Shown: positions 34,803-44,597 of the stretch, in pieces
Position numbering within the stretch: position 1 is the first letter of the stretch
Layout of the letters: every line of letters begins with the position of its first letter
Source of the DNA: Neoceratodus forsteri
Lineage: Eukaryota; Chordata; Ceratodontiformes; Ceratodontidae
Length of the DNA: 64,000 bases
Reading direction: 5' to 3'
Assembly (NCBI GenBank): GCA_016271365.2
Contig: JADMNL010000023.1
Location: 606,146,501-606,210,500 of the forward strand
Notes under the pieces: model-generated
What the model was told of the DNA's origin: nothing
Databases searched by the model: none
What the model saw: only the letters and a program-made list of their open reading frames with translations
Position numbers and translations under genes: made by a program

Positions 34803-35682
34803 AGGGATTGCAGTATGTCCCTGTTTCTTGCTGAAGCTGCAGCTGGATGCTCCTTGTCTATATTTGGCAGACTGAAGTCCCCCACCAACAGCATCTCCCT
34901 TATTTGCCATCTTCTGGATGTCTTCCATCAGAACTTTATCTGGCCCCCCATGCTGGAGGTCTGTAGATCACTCCAATGTGAATAGCCACCCATTCCCTGT
35001 CGCTAGTGTGATCCATAGTACTCCGCCCTCCCTGTATTCCCTGTATCTCTGTTGCATTAATGTTATCCCTCATGTAGAGGGCCATTCCTCCCACTTTATT
35101 ACCTACTCTGTCTTTCCTGAACAGAGTATAACCTGGTTTAGCTACATCCCAGTCATGGTTCCCATTGCACCATGAGTCACTAATGGCGACAATGTCTACA
35201 GTAGGTCAGCATCTGCCTTCATGGCCGCCAGGTCCGGGACCTTATTACCCAGACTTCTAGCATTTGTATACATGGTCCACCAAATACTGTTGTTACCCTT
35301 CCTGCCAGCCCCCTGTTCTCCTTTTGCCTTTTCTCCTCATCCCCACTGTCTTCATTTCCATCCCTCTTTATTTCTACAATTTTGCTCGTCTTGTTACTAG
35401 ATAACAATGGGGATTTCCCATCCCTTAGGTTCTGTCTCACTGACTACTACATCTTAATGGGGAACAGTTGATATCACCCTGTTTCATACCACTGGCCTTG
35501 GCTAGTTTAAATATTCCTCAATGAAGTATTTAAACCATTTACTGAGAACTGCAGTACCCCTGCAAGTCAGATGCAGGCCATCTCCTTTGTATAGGCCCCT
35601 GTCCCTCCAGGTGTGACCCCAGTTCCCAATGTAACTGAAACCTCCTCTCTGCACCACTCCTTCAACCATTAGTTAAAGCTCC

Positions 35683-35985
35683 TTATTTATTTATTTATTT
35701 ATTTGAAATCTGGGAAGGTACCTTTGAGCCAGAGGCTCTTTTACAGAGGTTCCACATCATAACAATCAGCAATGGTACTGAAAACAGTGACGATACAAGT
35801 TACAGACAAGGTGAGGAATACACAGTGCTGGGTACAGAATTAAGATCACTTGGTAAAGATATACAAATGAATCCAGGAACTTACAGTGTCAAACATAAAG
35901 AGTAACAACTATGTAAACAGTTGAAGAGCTAGTGGAGCCAAACAGGCAGACAGGGAAATAATAAAAATGTGAAGTAGTAGTTAGT
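35683..35985 (-). mobile_element. 3'-terminal LINE fragment, same family as 57015-59170
   Basis: It starts with a TTTA-repeat (35684-35703). The block (G/A)GTACCTTTGAGCCAGAGGCTCTTTTACA then parallels CACCTTTGAACCAGTGGTTCTTTTACA at 57065-57091, and both continue with (G/A)(A/T)GTTCCACATCAT(A/T)-type text. Only the 3' end of the family is present. It lies at the 5' side of the CR1 above. Confidence 0.7.
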
Positions 35986-36060
35986 TGTAACTTTTTATTT
36001 CTGAAGTATTTTTCTTTTCCTTTTGCTCATCAGAACATACTCTATGCAATAGTATTGTGC

Positions 36061-36306
36061 TGGGTGTGTGGAACAGTGTTAGCCTGGCAGCTGACATATT
36101 TAACCCTACTGCCACACACTACATCATCAGCATTGTGATCTCACTGACAGTGACATCACAGGGGAATGACCTGGCAGTCACTCACTTGCTGTTCCTAAGT
36201 AGCAGTGATGTCACAGTCAGTGAGGTCATAATGCTGATGATGTAGTGGCAGTAGAGCAAGATACTGTATGTCACGCCAGACTAAGAGCTGTTCCACACAT
36301 CACACC
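36061..36306. mobile_element. Foldback MITE-like element
   Basis: Left arm 36063-36160 is the reverse complement of right arm 36200-36304. Shared blocks include TGTGTGGAACAG, ACTGCCAC, ACTACATCATCAGCAT and TGACATCAC. A spacer of about 40 bases lies between them. No coding frame and no clear target duplication found. Confidence 0.75.
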
Positions 36307-36423
36307 TACTAACATCAGGTAAACAATCTTCTAATTAAACAAAAGGGAAAAGAAAACGACCTCAGATATAAAAAGTAATGGTTGGTTGCTTTTAAAATCA
36401 AATATTAGGTTTAGGCAGTACAC

Positions 36424-36426
36424 TAG
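36424..36426. repeat. 3-bp TAG target duplication, left copy
   Basis: TAG immediately precedes the left terminal inverted repeat and recurs at 44595-44597 right after the right one. PIF/Harbinger elements make 3-bp duplications. Confidence 0.7.
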
Positions 36427-36576
36427 GGCCCAGATATTCAAACTGCACCCAAAAATGCGCCAACAGCAGGAACAGCGCCAAGTCCACTGCACGCGATGCA
36501 CAAGAAGCACGATATTCAAAAACCGCGAGGTCAAGATGTACCTGTGGCACATGACTGAACATCATGCCTCCTGTGC

Positions 36577-36730
36577 CATAGTGCAACCAGGGATGTGCAG
36601 TGGCGCAGTTCAGATGCGGTCATAGCGCAACCAGGGATGCTCAGTGGAGCAGTTCAGATGCACCATAGTGCAACCAGGGATGCTCAGTGGAGCAGGGCAG
36701 CAGTGCAACAGCACAACCAGGGATGCACAG
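36577..36730 (+). repeat. 43-44-bp tandem repeat, three units
   Basis: Units begin at CATAG(T/C)GCAACCAGGGATG at 36577, 36621 and 36664. Each continues with CAGTGG(C/A)GCAG(T/G). The third unit decays after 36700. It lies near the left end of the Harbinger element, a common place for subterminal repeats. Confidence 0.8.
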
Positions 36731-37265
36731 GGACAGGATGCGGGGCCCACCACCCATGCCACAGATGGGCAGAGGAGCACACAGCAGAACAGACATTGCC
36801 TCCACACCCATGCACTGCACAACTGGTGGAGAGCTGGAATAACCTCTGGCCCATGGATACCAGCAACAAACCCAAAGCCGGGCATGGTGCCCCAGCACAC
36901 CCTCTGCAAGCTGTGACCAGCACACAAGGGAGGGCCGACCACCCTGTGCTATACCATCCCACCAATGCAGAGCACACCCTGCACCATGATCCCCAGACAC
37001 CCTGCCCGGAGCAGCGCCCACCAGTGCAGAATACCCCATGCATGCCACCACCCCCACTGTGACAATGCAACCCTGTGCACCACAGAACCATGCAAGGCAG
37101 CCCCACCATGAGCACCTGTCAGTGGGTGGCAGCACACAGCGATGCAGCGACTGCATACACAGTGCCACCACACATGTCCCCCCAAGGTACAGCTGAGAGA
37201 CCGACCATGGCATCGACACATGAGGTACCCCACACATGACAGGGCATGCCCTGACCCCACCACCA
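36731..37265. other. Harbinger left internal, non-coding
   Basis: CA-rich sequence with no recognisable motif. Overlapping long open frames on both strands reflect base composition. No protein is supported. Confidence 0.4.
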
Positions 37266-37805
37266 GTGGTATATTCATTCATTCATTCATTCTTTATTTA
37301 TATAAGGTGCCTTTCTTATAACTAAGGCACCTGTACAAATACATAAAACAATAAATAATTAAACAACATTAAAACTATCATAAATCATTAAAAGCTTTGC
37401 TAAAAGATATGTTTCAAAGCTCCTTTAAAGCTTTGGACAGTCGGGCATTTCGCACTTGACGAGGTAGAGAATTCCACAGGGCCAGGTCATAAAACTAAAT
37501 GATCTTGCCCTGAAGTTTTAGAATGGACCCTGGGAATCTCTAGCAATCCCTCGTCAGTGGATCGGAGAGAGCGGGAGGACAGTAGGACAAAGAAGCTCTT
37601 TCACGTAAGTAGGTCCCTGATCATGTAGGGCTTTATAGGTCAGCAACTGACCCTGAAGGTGATTCTGCCAGCAAACTGGCAACCAGTGCAGTCCACGGAG
37701 CACAGGTATGCTATATGACTAGACCTAGAAGATCCAGTCAACAGCCTGGCTGCCTCATTCTGCACTAGCTGCAGACAGCGGTTCAATCCCGATAGCCCCA
37801 GGTAA
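37266..37805 (-). mobile_element. L2-like LINE 3' fragment, nested in Harbinger
   Basis: It starts with an ATTC repeat (37271-37290), the element's 3' microsatellite tail. Next comes the AAGGTGCCTTTC block shared with 13500. The reverse strand at 37640-37834 reads CLQLVQNEAARLLTGSSRSSHI followed by a decayed LHWLPV-like segment, the L2-group C-terminal signature. Only about 540 bp is present, so it is 5'-truncated. It was inserted after the Harbinger element. Confidence 0.8.
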
Positions 37806-39599
37806 ATCACCCTGGACACCTCCCAAGGACACACCCTGACCCAGCACTAGCCACAACATCCAGCGCAGACACCCACAGTGGTGCATGGAAGCACGCATCA
37901 CACAGGATGCAACACAGTGCATGGCCAAACACCCACCCATACCCAAGGGCATACCAACACAGGAACACAGTAGCGGGCAACTAAGCTTCCCAGTGTGTGG
38001 CCACAGAAGCCACATAACACAGCCAACACCCCTCCATGGCACAGGAGTACCAGCCACACCGCGCAGGCACCATGGAGCCATATGCCACCAGCATGCCCAG
38101 AGAACAAGTGACAGACAGTGGTGCACATCCCCTGTGACACACAAGCGACAGCATGGAGGTGGGACAACAACAGCGAGGCCACAGTGTCACCCGAGGCAGA
38201 CATGCACCACACCAGTGACAGGAGACAACCCGCATTGTGTCAGTACAGTGGCTGTCCAGCATGGACAGCCACCACTGACATGCCAGTGGACCATGCAGGT
38301 CACAGACATGCAAGGGTGTCAGCTGCACAGGCCATGGACGGTCTGACCGGTGTGCCATGGACACAAAGCATGCACTGTGGACCACTGCACATAGTCATCC
38401 AGTGCAAAGGGATCAACACACACACAACAGACAGTGACTGATAGCTACTCCCACACCATAGTCACTTCCCCATGGACACACACATGCACATGACTGCACC
38501 ACCCCTGCCGCCATGCACACCACTGCAGCTGAGCACCTCTAGCCTGCTGCAACTGAGACCACCACAGTAGGCATAACAAAGCAAATGTATTGTAAAAGAT
38601 CAAACAAACTATATACAGCTATTTGGGGAGGGCCAAACAAGGTAGGGGTGGGTAAAGGGCAGGGGTGAACAAATGGTAGAGGGAAGGAAGGGTGAGGGTG
38701 GGTCCAGGGGATAGGGAAATCATGGCTGTAGAATGCTCAGTGGGAGCCCCAATCCCCACTGTGGCTGGCGCGCTCCTGCCATGCTGCCGCCGGACTCCCA
38801 GATGGTCTAGTCACTTGAGGATCTCCAGGGAGGCCTCTGGCAACCTGCAGTATCTCCTGCAGCATCTCTTATATCATCTGCAACTGCCGTCCACTTAGTA
38901 CAAGGGAGCAGAGTCAATAGGTGTGAATGCACAGCCCACTGCAGCCCACCCACTGTGCATGGCATACAGCGCCTGTGATGGTGTGTGACCACCTACAGTG
39001 ATTGTGTCCACAAGACCTGCCCAGGCGCACACAGCCATGCGGACCGCTGCACACACCCACTGGCTAAGTCCCGCACAGCACCATCGTGGCTGTACAGTGA
39101 CATGGCTATGTGGTGCAAAGACAGTGGCACAGCGTGTACCTGGTGCATGCATGGACCACCATTGATGCACTCCCAGACATGCAGTGTCACTGGACAGTGC
39201 TGACTGTACCAAGTTACGTGCATGGCAGTGATGTCAATGGATGGTGGCTATGTCCCACTGCCTGCCCTGTTACATAGCATGCAAAAATAATCATGGATGT
39301 AAGGCACTCACCATCATCAGGTTGGTCCCTGCGCCAGTCTGGTCCAGCCACCCTTGACACATGCTGTGACTCACGGTGCAGCCTCCCGCCCTGGCATGCC
39401 GGTGCTCCTCTGGGCCTAGGTGCAAACATGGAGAGAGGAACATCAGTACAATCCAGTAGCAAGTCCCCTGCCCCCATGTGTGTGGTATCCCACACAGCCA
39501 TACCCATCTGCCCCCACCCCTATACCACCACCACGGCCCACACTGGATGGCCCCCATGTGCTGGACACATGCCACCGTGATACCCATATGGACGTTATC
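37806..39599. other. Harbinger interior, CA-rich, no clear gene
   Basis: Sequence is rich in CACA and CATG words and holds overlapping frames on both strands. I recognise no domain. Position 38570-38700 has A/T-rich and G-rich stretches that could be 3' untranslated sequence of the leftward Myb-like gene. Confidence 0.4.
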
Positions 39600-39928
39600 A
39601 GTGTATGGATGGGACACCTACCTGGCCATGGAACTGCGCCCTTCCTGGTGCATGACCGCAGGTGGGCAAGCCTGTCCGTGTCCCGATGCTGCAGGTCCCC
39701 ATAGCGGTGCCTGCACTGCTCCACCATGTGCTCCATGCCTGTGGCCTCCTCCAGGGCCACCACTACCTCCTCCCACATGGCACTCCTGGCCCTGTCCAGG
39801 TGTGTCTCCCAAATAGGGCAGCAGCATGGGGCTCTACCAACTGCACTAGACTGGCCAGTTTGACCTGGCTTTAGATTGGTGCCTGTCTCTGTGCCATCCT
39901 GCAATCTTTCAGTATCAAAATGGTGCAT
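39600..39928 (-). pseudogene. Myb/SANT-like segment, leftward
   Basis: The minus-strand frame begins MHHFDTERLQDG at 39928. It has the pattern WEEVVVALEEATGMEHMVEQCRHRY followed by GDLQHRDTDRLAHLRS, i.e. W..V...L.....G....EQC..RY.DL..R. This is the layout of Myb/SANT-like DNA-binding domains (tryptophan, helix, Q-C-x-x-R-W/Y). Such proteins help Harbinger transposases enter the nucleus and bind ends. The frame runs on to 39443 without further recognisable motif. Domain assignment is by eye and modest. Confidence 0.5.
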
Positions 39929-40511
39929 TGTAGCTCATGTCTGCTATGTGTGGATGCTGCGTGGTACTGCGCTGCCATTCCCCATTGCGCTGTCACCAAA
40001 CAGCGTGATAGAGGTGCACCCATGCAGATGCATGGTGCCTAGGGACAAAGGTTGGCACAGGGTCAGGGTCTTTCGTTGCATGGACCACCACAAGCTGTGA
40101 TTGGTTACTCCCCACGCGTAGCGCAGTAGAGCACCTGTGTGCCACTCCTTGGGGTGGCCTCACCGTGTTGTGGCTCCCACCGCGCCCACGCACCCCAGTG
40201 CCAGAGCACCATACATGTGAACAGCACAGTAGTGCTACTGGCACAATGGTGGCTATGCCCTGCATTGCCTCCTGTGCACAGCACATCAGCAGCACGGCAG
40301 GCATCAGCGTCAGCACCCCGGCATGCGCCGCTCAGTGTCCACTGTGCATGTCACAGAAATGCGCCTTGCCTGAGCACGTTCAACACAATTGCAAGGCACA
40401 ACAGCCGATATTCAGCTGGCATATGCAAATCAGTTAATCAGCTATTCAATGGTGCAGATACTGCATTAGCATCCACTTAAAATTGTGCTCGCTCATTTGC
40501 ATGCATTGCAC

Positions 40512-40520
40512 TATATAAAT
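40512..40520 (+). promoter_or_regulatory. TATA-box-like promoter element
   Basis: TATATAAAT lies about 155 bases before the first ATG of the rightward Myb-like gene. With a normal 25-30 base spacing, transcription would start near 40545. The sequence just upstream (40400-40500) has repeated ATTTGCAT-like octamers, for example CATTTGCATGC near 40494. Confidence 0.5.
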
Positions 40521-40666
40521 GTGACATTGGGCTGCAGAGGCCATAGTCTGGTATTGTAGTCTATTGTGGTGAGTTGCATGCTGTTTGGGAGTGTGGACTG
40601 TGGTGTGTGGGACATGCATGGGACTGCACAGTCACAGGTAACACCTGTCATTCCACAGGATCAATA

Positions 40667-42357
40667 ATGAGCGATTGTGAGGTGGAGGAAGAGGAACAGA
40701 GACATGGGAGAAAGAGGACACCAAACTTCATCAAGACAGAAACAGATGCCCTGTTTGAGACCTACCTTGACCAGAAGCCACTGCTCAGTGGACAGTGGAG
40801 AATACACAGGCCCATGCTGCTGCATGGGGGAAGGAGGTGATGCCACCAACCTTCATGGCAGTCACCAGTGGTCCATGCAGGAGTGCAAGAAGAAGGTGGG
40901 CACGGACAGATGGAGGATTAAGGATAAGGTGGTTACCATCAGGGCAGCATGGGTTGTGACCGTGGGGATAGCCAGCTGTGCAATGCCTAACCCCACAGAA
41001 AGAGCGGGTTGCTGGCAGCATGCAGCGTTGTGCCATTGAGGGTGTTCCAGGTGGTGGATTCCAGACGGGTGGTAGCCCATCACTGCATGGTAGGTCCTGA
41101 TCTGTCACTGGGGGTGGGATGAGACAGGGTAGTGCAGATACATTAATGCTACTATGTTCCCTTACAGCTCCTGAGTGTCTGCATGGGTCAGCGGTGGCAG
41201 GCTCATCCACTGAGGGCAATACCATGGACATAGAGGAGGGTCCATCCACCTCACAGGTGTCCGAGGGTCGGGCGACAGTGGCCTGCCTGGCTGTCCGGAC
41301 TGATGCTGGTGGAGCAGTTGCAGAGGAGGCTCTGTCTGTGTCCCAGCGTGCCAGCATCCATGGATGCCAGCATGCTGAGACTTGACTGGTGCCGGATCCA
41401 TCACTGATGATGATGGAGCTCACATCATGGACAGTGATATGTGTGGGCCACAGGATGGCCACACAACAGGTTACAGCATGGGCATAGCTGTGGTGGCTGC
41501 TGTGGAGGCCTGCGTGACATCACAGTCCCAGCCTGTGCCTGTCTGCACCAGTGGGACAGCACTGGTGTGTCCAGGACAGTGGAGCTGTTGCAGCTGCTGC
41601 GGTGGCACTGTTGAGCCCTGGAGAGCTGCAGCCAGATGGGCAGTGTCAGCAGGCAGCCAATGGCCATGGGGGTACAGTGTCGGGGGCAGCGTCAGTGCAC
41701 CACCTGTGGACATGCCCAGGCATGGCCCTGGTGCAGTGTCCACTCTCAAGGGATGCTGCCCATCATGGCCATGAACACCGTGAGGGACAGCATGCCAATC
41801 AGGCAGATGACCTCTTAGATGAGCAGACCCGCATACCCAAGATTCAGTCAATCAGCAGTTGCGGCTTGTGATGGCAGTGGATGCACTCAGTGTGGCCCTG
41901 CACCAGGCAGAGGAGTGGTGCGCAGGGACACCGGCCTGCTCCTGGCAGGGATGGACCGGCTGTGGAGGATGTGACCGCTGCCATTGACAGGCTGACACAG
42001 ACAATCACAGCTGTCATGGCCACAGTGGGCACACAGTTATTTGCCCATGCATCGTAGATACTGCACAGTGCAATGTCCACGCCCCATTTCTGGCATTGTG
42101 TGACACCATCCTTGTCGACACCGGTTCAGCTGTGGGCATCCGAGCGTGTCTGGCACAGGCATGTTCGTGTGCTGCAGACCACTGCTCGAGCATGGTTGTG
42201 TTCACGCAGCGGAACCCTTGGGGACCATCGGTGCCACCCTATGAGGCCATTGGTCAGCCTGTCACTGCTGGCGGTCTCGTGCGGGCTGCCCATGCATCCA
42301 TGGTGGCTGTGGCACTGGGGTGCATGACTGACCTGTCTCCCACCAAGGCTACTGTCT
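40667..42357 (+). pseudogene. Myb/SANT-like gene of Harbinger element, rightward
   Basis: From the ATG at 40667 the protein starts MSDCEVEEEE, then GRKRTPNFIKTETDALFETYLD and QKPLL: the RKR.PNF...E...L...Y start of Myb/SANT-like (Myb_DNA-bind_5-type) domains. A second part in another frame reads QECKKKVGTDRWRIKDKV near 40877, so a frameshift lies between. A predicted GT-AG intron follows (41090-41167, GTAGGT...TTCCCTTACAG). The next exon encodes PECLHGSAV and GPSTSQVSEG. A 5' leader intron, 40569-40658 (GTGAGT...TTCCACAG), is also possible. Later segments to 42357 are weakly coding-like. It converges on the transposase. Family: DNA-binding partner of the transposase. Confidence 0.6.
41090..41167 (+). 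other. Predicted 78-bp intron in Myb-like gene
   Basis: The donor ATG|GTAGGT and the acceptor TGTTCCCTTACAG|CTC are consensus-like, with ATTAATGCT as a possible branch point 20 bases upstream. It separates a frame that ends near 41090 from one that opens at 41168. Not tested by RNA. Confidence 0.4.
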
Positions 42358-42369
42358 GATGCTTGCCCT

Positions 42370-42370
<1 letters not shown>

Positions 42371-42399
<29 letters not shown>
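42371..42399 (+). repeat. (CA)n microsatellite
   Basis: About 14 CA dinucleotides uninterrupted. A (GT)n tract lies at 42541-42559 in the same intergene. Confidence 0.95.
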
Positions 42400-42400
<1 letters not shown>

Positions 42401-42488
42401 TCCATCTGCACACTCTCCCGGCTGCTGTCCGCTGTAGTGTGTGCATGATGATGCTCTGCGCTGCACTGTCCACCACTGTGCAATGGTG

Positions 42489-42525
42489 CCCAGCGCCTGT
42501 CACATGCACAATGACAGGCACTGGG
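42489..42525. terminator. Hairpin between convergent genes
   Basis: CCCAGCGCCTGTCA (42489-42502) and TGACAGGCACTGGG (42512-42525) pair over 14 positions with one mismatch and a 9-base loop. It lies between the 3' ends of the two convergent Harbinger genes, flanked by CA and GT microsatellites. A role in 3'-end formation is only a guess. Eukaryotic hairpins rarely terminate polymerase II. Confidence 0.3.
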
Positions 42526-42540
42526 CGTGGTGGTCTGTGG

Positions 42541-42559
42541 ATGTGTGTGTGTGTGTGTG
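42541..42559 (+). repeat. (GT)n microsatellite
   Basis: About nine GT dinucleotides. It faces the (CA)n tract at 42371 and could pair with it. Confidence 0.95.
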
Positions 42560-42689
42560 ACAGTTGGGGTCGGCATGCCTCCTACCCTTTGTGCATATCT
42601 TGTGGGTGTGTGTGAATGTGCGTGTATGGTGTGTGTGTGTGTGACCATGTGCCGTGTTAGACCTTGCCAATCCCTGACGGTGTGTGTGG

Positions 42690-43990
42690 TTCCATGCTTA
42701 GCCAATTCCCTTTACGACATGCACCCTGGGGTTTGTCCATGTTTGTGGTTTGTGCCCTTGCCATTGGTGGTTGCACTGGTCCCATGACTTACCTGGGTTG
42801 GTTGAAGTGCTCCTCTGTGATGGTGTCCTGCACAGCTGTGCCATCCGGATCAGTCGGGATCGCTCGACCAAGGGTGGCTGCCCATCACCATCTTCACCAG
42901 CATCCTCATCGCCCTCATCGCTGTCCCCTCTTTGACCTGTACAGTTATCCCACAGTCGTTGTCCATATTGTGCAGGATGCAACAGGCCAGGAATAGCCCA
43001 CAGGCCTTTGAGGGGCTGTACTGTAGGGCACTGCCAGACATGTCCAGGCAACAGAAATGTGCCTTCAGCATCCGAACACCCGCCAATGACATTGCATGTG
43101 GTGGCATGTGCCTCATAGTAGCGCTAAGGCGATGGGGCCGGGGCCACCAGTATGGTGTGAGCAGCCAGGAAGGAGTGGTTATCCAGTGTCACCTGCGTGT
43201 AAAGGGTGGACATTGGTTTGGTGATCAGCGTCGCTTGCCATGGGCCATAGGCCAGTAACCATGTCACCTCTGACTATGCCCCTACCAAGATCCATGTCTT
43301 TCTCGTGATTTGCATACTCACCCACTAGGTGGCCAGTGTGGATGTCCCCACTTGAACCTGTGGCACAGTGCAGACTGGTGCCAGATGAAGGCATCATGTG
43401 CTCCCCAGGGTGCATGGCACAGACATTGAGTATGCGCCTCTGGCATTGCACACCACCTGGCAGTTGATGCTGCATACCCCTTCTGATTTATGTATGCGGC
43501 CCTTTGGGGCCAGGTGGCATGCAGATGGCCACATGGGTGCAGTCTATTGCCCCAAGCATGCCAGACATACGTGCTACCATGTGGAACTCCTGTATGTTTG
43601 CTGTGCACTTTGCCGGTGTGCTGGGGAAATGGATGTACTCACAGCATGTGACAGCAGTGTGCTGAGGAATTAGGTGAGTAGGCGTGACGTGGCCGACTGG
43701 CTTTGCCTGTCATGTCCCCTGTTGGTCTCTGGAAGGTACCTATGGTGAGCAAGCACATGACAGCTGTCACTTTGGTCTCCACTGAAAGAGCATTGCTCTG
43801 TCGTGGGGGCCTGCACAACATCACTGCACAGCTCACAGAGCCACCTCAGAATTGCCCAGTTCAGACAGTACCATCCCATGATCTCAGTGTCAGTGTACAG
43901 CTCAAATCTAGTGCGGGCTTGGTACTGCCTGTTTGGGGCATTCACGACGGGCCCTTCCATAGCTGCAACCCCTGCTGCCTGCCTTCTCAC
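42690..43990 (-). pseudogene. Harbinger DDE transposase
   Basis: HARBI1-like transposases (DDE superfamily 4) cut and paste the element. Reading down the minus strand from about 43990: RFELYTDTEIMGWYCLNWAI, then in a shifted frame FSVETKVTAVMCLLTIGTFQRPTGD (the E.K...L....T....GD helix region). Next come KGRIHKSEG and the region for QVVCNARG. A predicted 129-bp intron (43321-43193, GTGAGT...ACACGCAG) follows. Its next exon starts GD, then a stop replacing Y of GDSGYPL, the second catalytic Asp block. The final domain has LKAHFCCLDMSGSALQYSPSKACGLFLACCILHNM near 43080-42970, highly diagnostic. A donor CAG|GTAAGT lies at 42793-42787. Frames shift repeatedly. Confidence 0.82.
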
Positions 43991-44597
43991 CCCCTCATTA
44001 CTGCCTCCATCTGAATGGTGGCACTGGCCATGTCCCTGGCTTGTGTTACCCCTCCGGCAGCTGTTTTACCATTCCCCCGCTGTCCTTACTGCTACTCCCC
44101 TGCACCAGGAACACCTCCCAGTATTGGACGTACTGCCCACTGTCTGTGCCCTCAGTTCTGTGTGGCATTTCCTCCTTTGTCCTGCGAGTGGCACAGGCTC
44201 CCCACTCTTCTCTGTTCCTGGTGTTTCCAGGTGCTCTGTCCTGCTCGTGCCCTATCCTGCTCACAGTTGCTGTGTGCCTGCTTGCAGTTCTCCCACATGT
44301 GGCTTCCCTAGTGTTCTTGTGCTCTCTCTTGTCCCTTTTATTTTGGATCATTTCCTCTATTGTGTAACTTCTGTTTGTTCCCTATTACACATGGCGCTTT
44401 GTTGTTGAATATCGCGACTGTGCCATTTATTCATGGTTCCTCCCCTTCAGTTGTGCATGCATTCATTACCATTGCACTCTTGCGATTGTGATTTGGGGCG
44501 ATCTGCCTCCTGCTGAATATCGCACAATGGCGCATTTTCGACTTGTGCTGGAAAATCCTGTTGCACATGGCGCAACCCTTTGAATATCAGGGCCTAG

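Larger units (their letters stand above)
31938..35682 (-). mobile_element. CR1 LINE, long antisense copy
   Basis: The 3' end at the left carries a decayed TATATAGAAATTGCCAGCAGATAAGGACC block. On the minus strand, right to left, are the ORF1 end (LHLT.RG.AVLS-like near 35510-35600), the endonuclease (PDLAAM, DWDVAKPGYTLF-like near 34930-35270) and the linker frames 33894-34109 and 33629-33862 (NKYFCSVFTVEEEG, MKELAKLKVNR). The reverse transcriptase follows (YMDFSKAIDI-type block near 33300), then 32596-32802 (AKQCDKAVGKASGMLGYIRR). Two younger elements are nested: a MIR-like SINE (32099-32262) and a foldback insertion (34478-34802). The right end meets another LINE fragment. Confidence 0.85.
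36427..44594. mobile_element. Harbinger-type DNA transposon, 8.2 kb
   Basis: The terminal inverted repeat GGCCCAGATATTCAAA (36427-36442) pairs with TTTGAATATCAGGGCC (44579-44594) at 15 of 16 positions, flanked by TAG on both sides. Subterminal GATATTCA or TGAATATC motifs recur near 36509, 40408, 44406 and 44515. Inside are a DDE transposase (minus, 42690-43990), a Myb/SANT-like gene (plus, 40667 on) and a second Myb/SANT-like segment (minus, 39600-39928). The presence of transposase plus Myb-like partner is the PIF/Harbinger hallmark. Length is above usual, partly from a nested LINE fragment (37266-37805), tandem repeats and microsatellites. Frameshifts in the transposase mean it is inactive. 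Confidence 0.88.

Noticed and set aside
36641..37282. 213-codon minus-strand frame in the Harbinger element
   Set aside because: Cys/Trp/Gly-rich text arising from a CA-rich, stop-poor stretch; overlaps tandem repeats and other frames on both strands; no domain visible.
40785..41462. 225-codon minus-strand frame
   Set aside because: Shadow of the rightward Myb-like gene.
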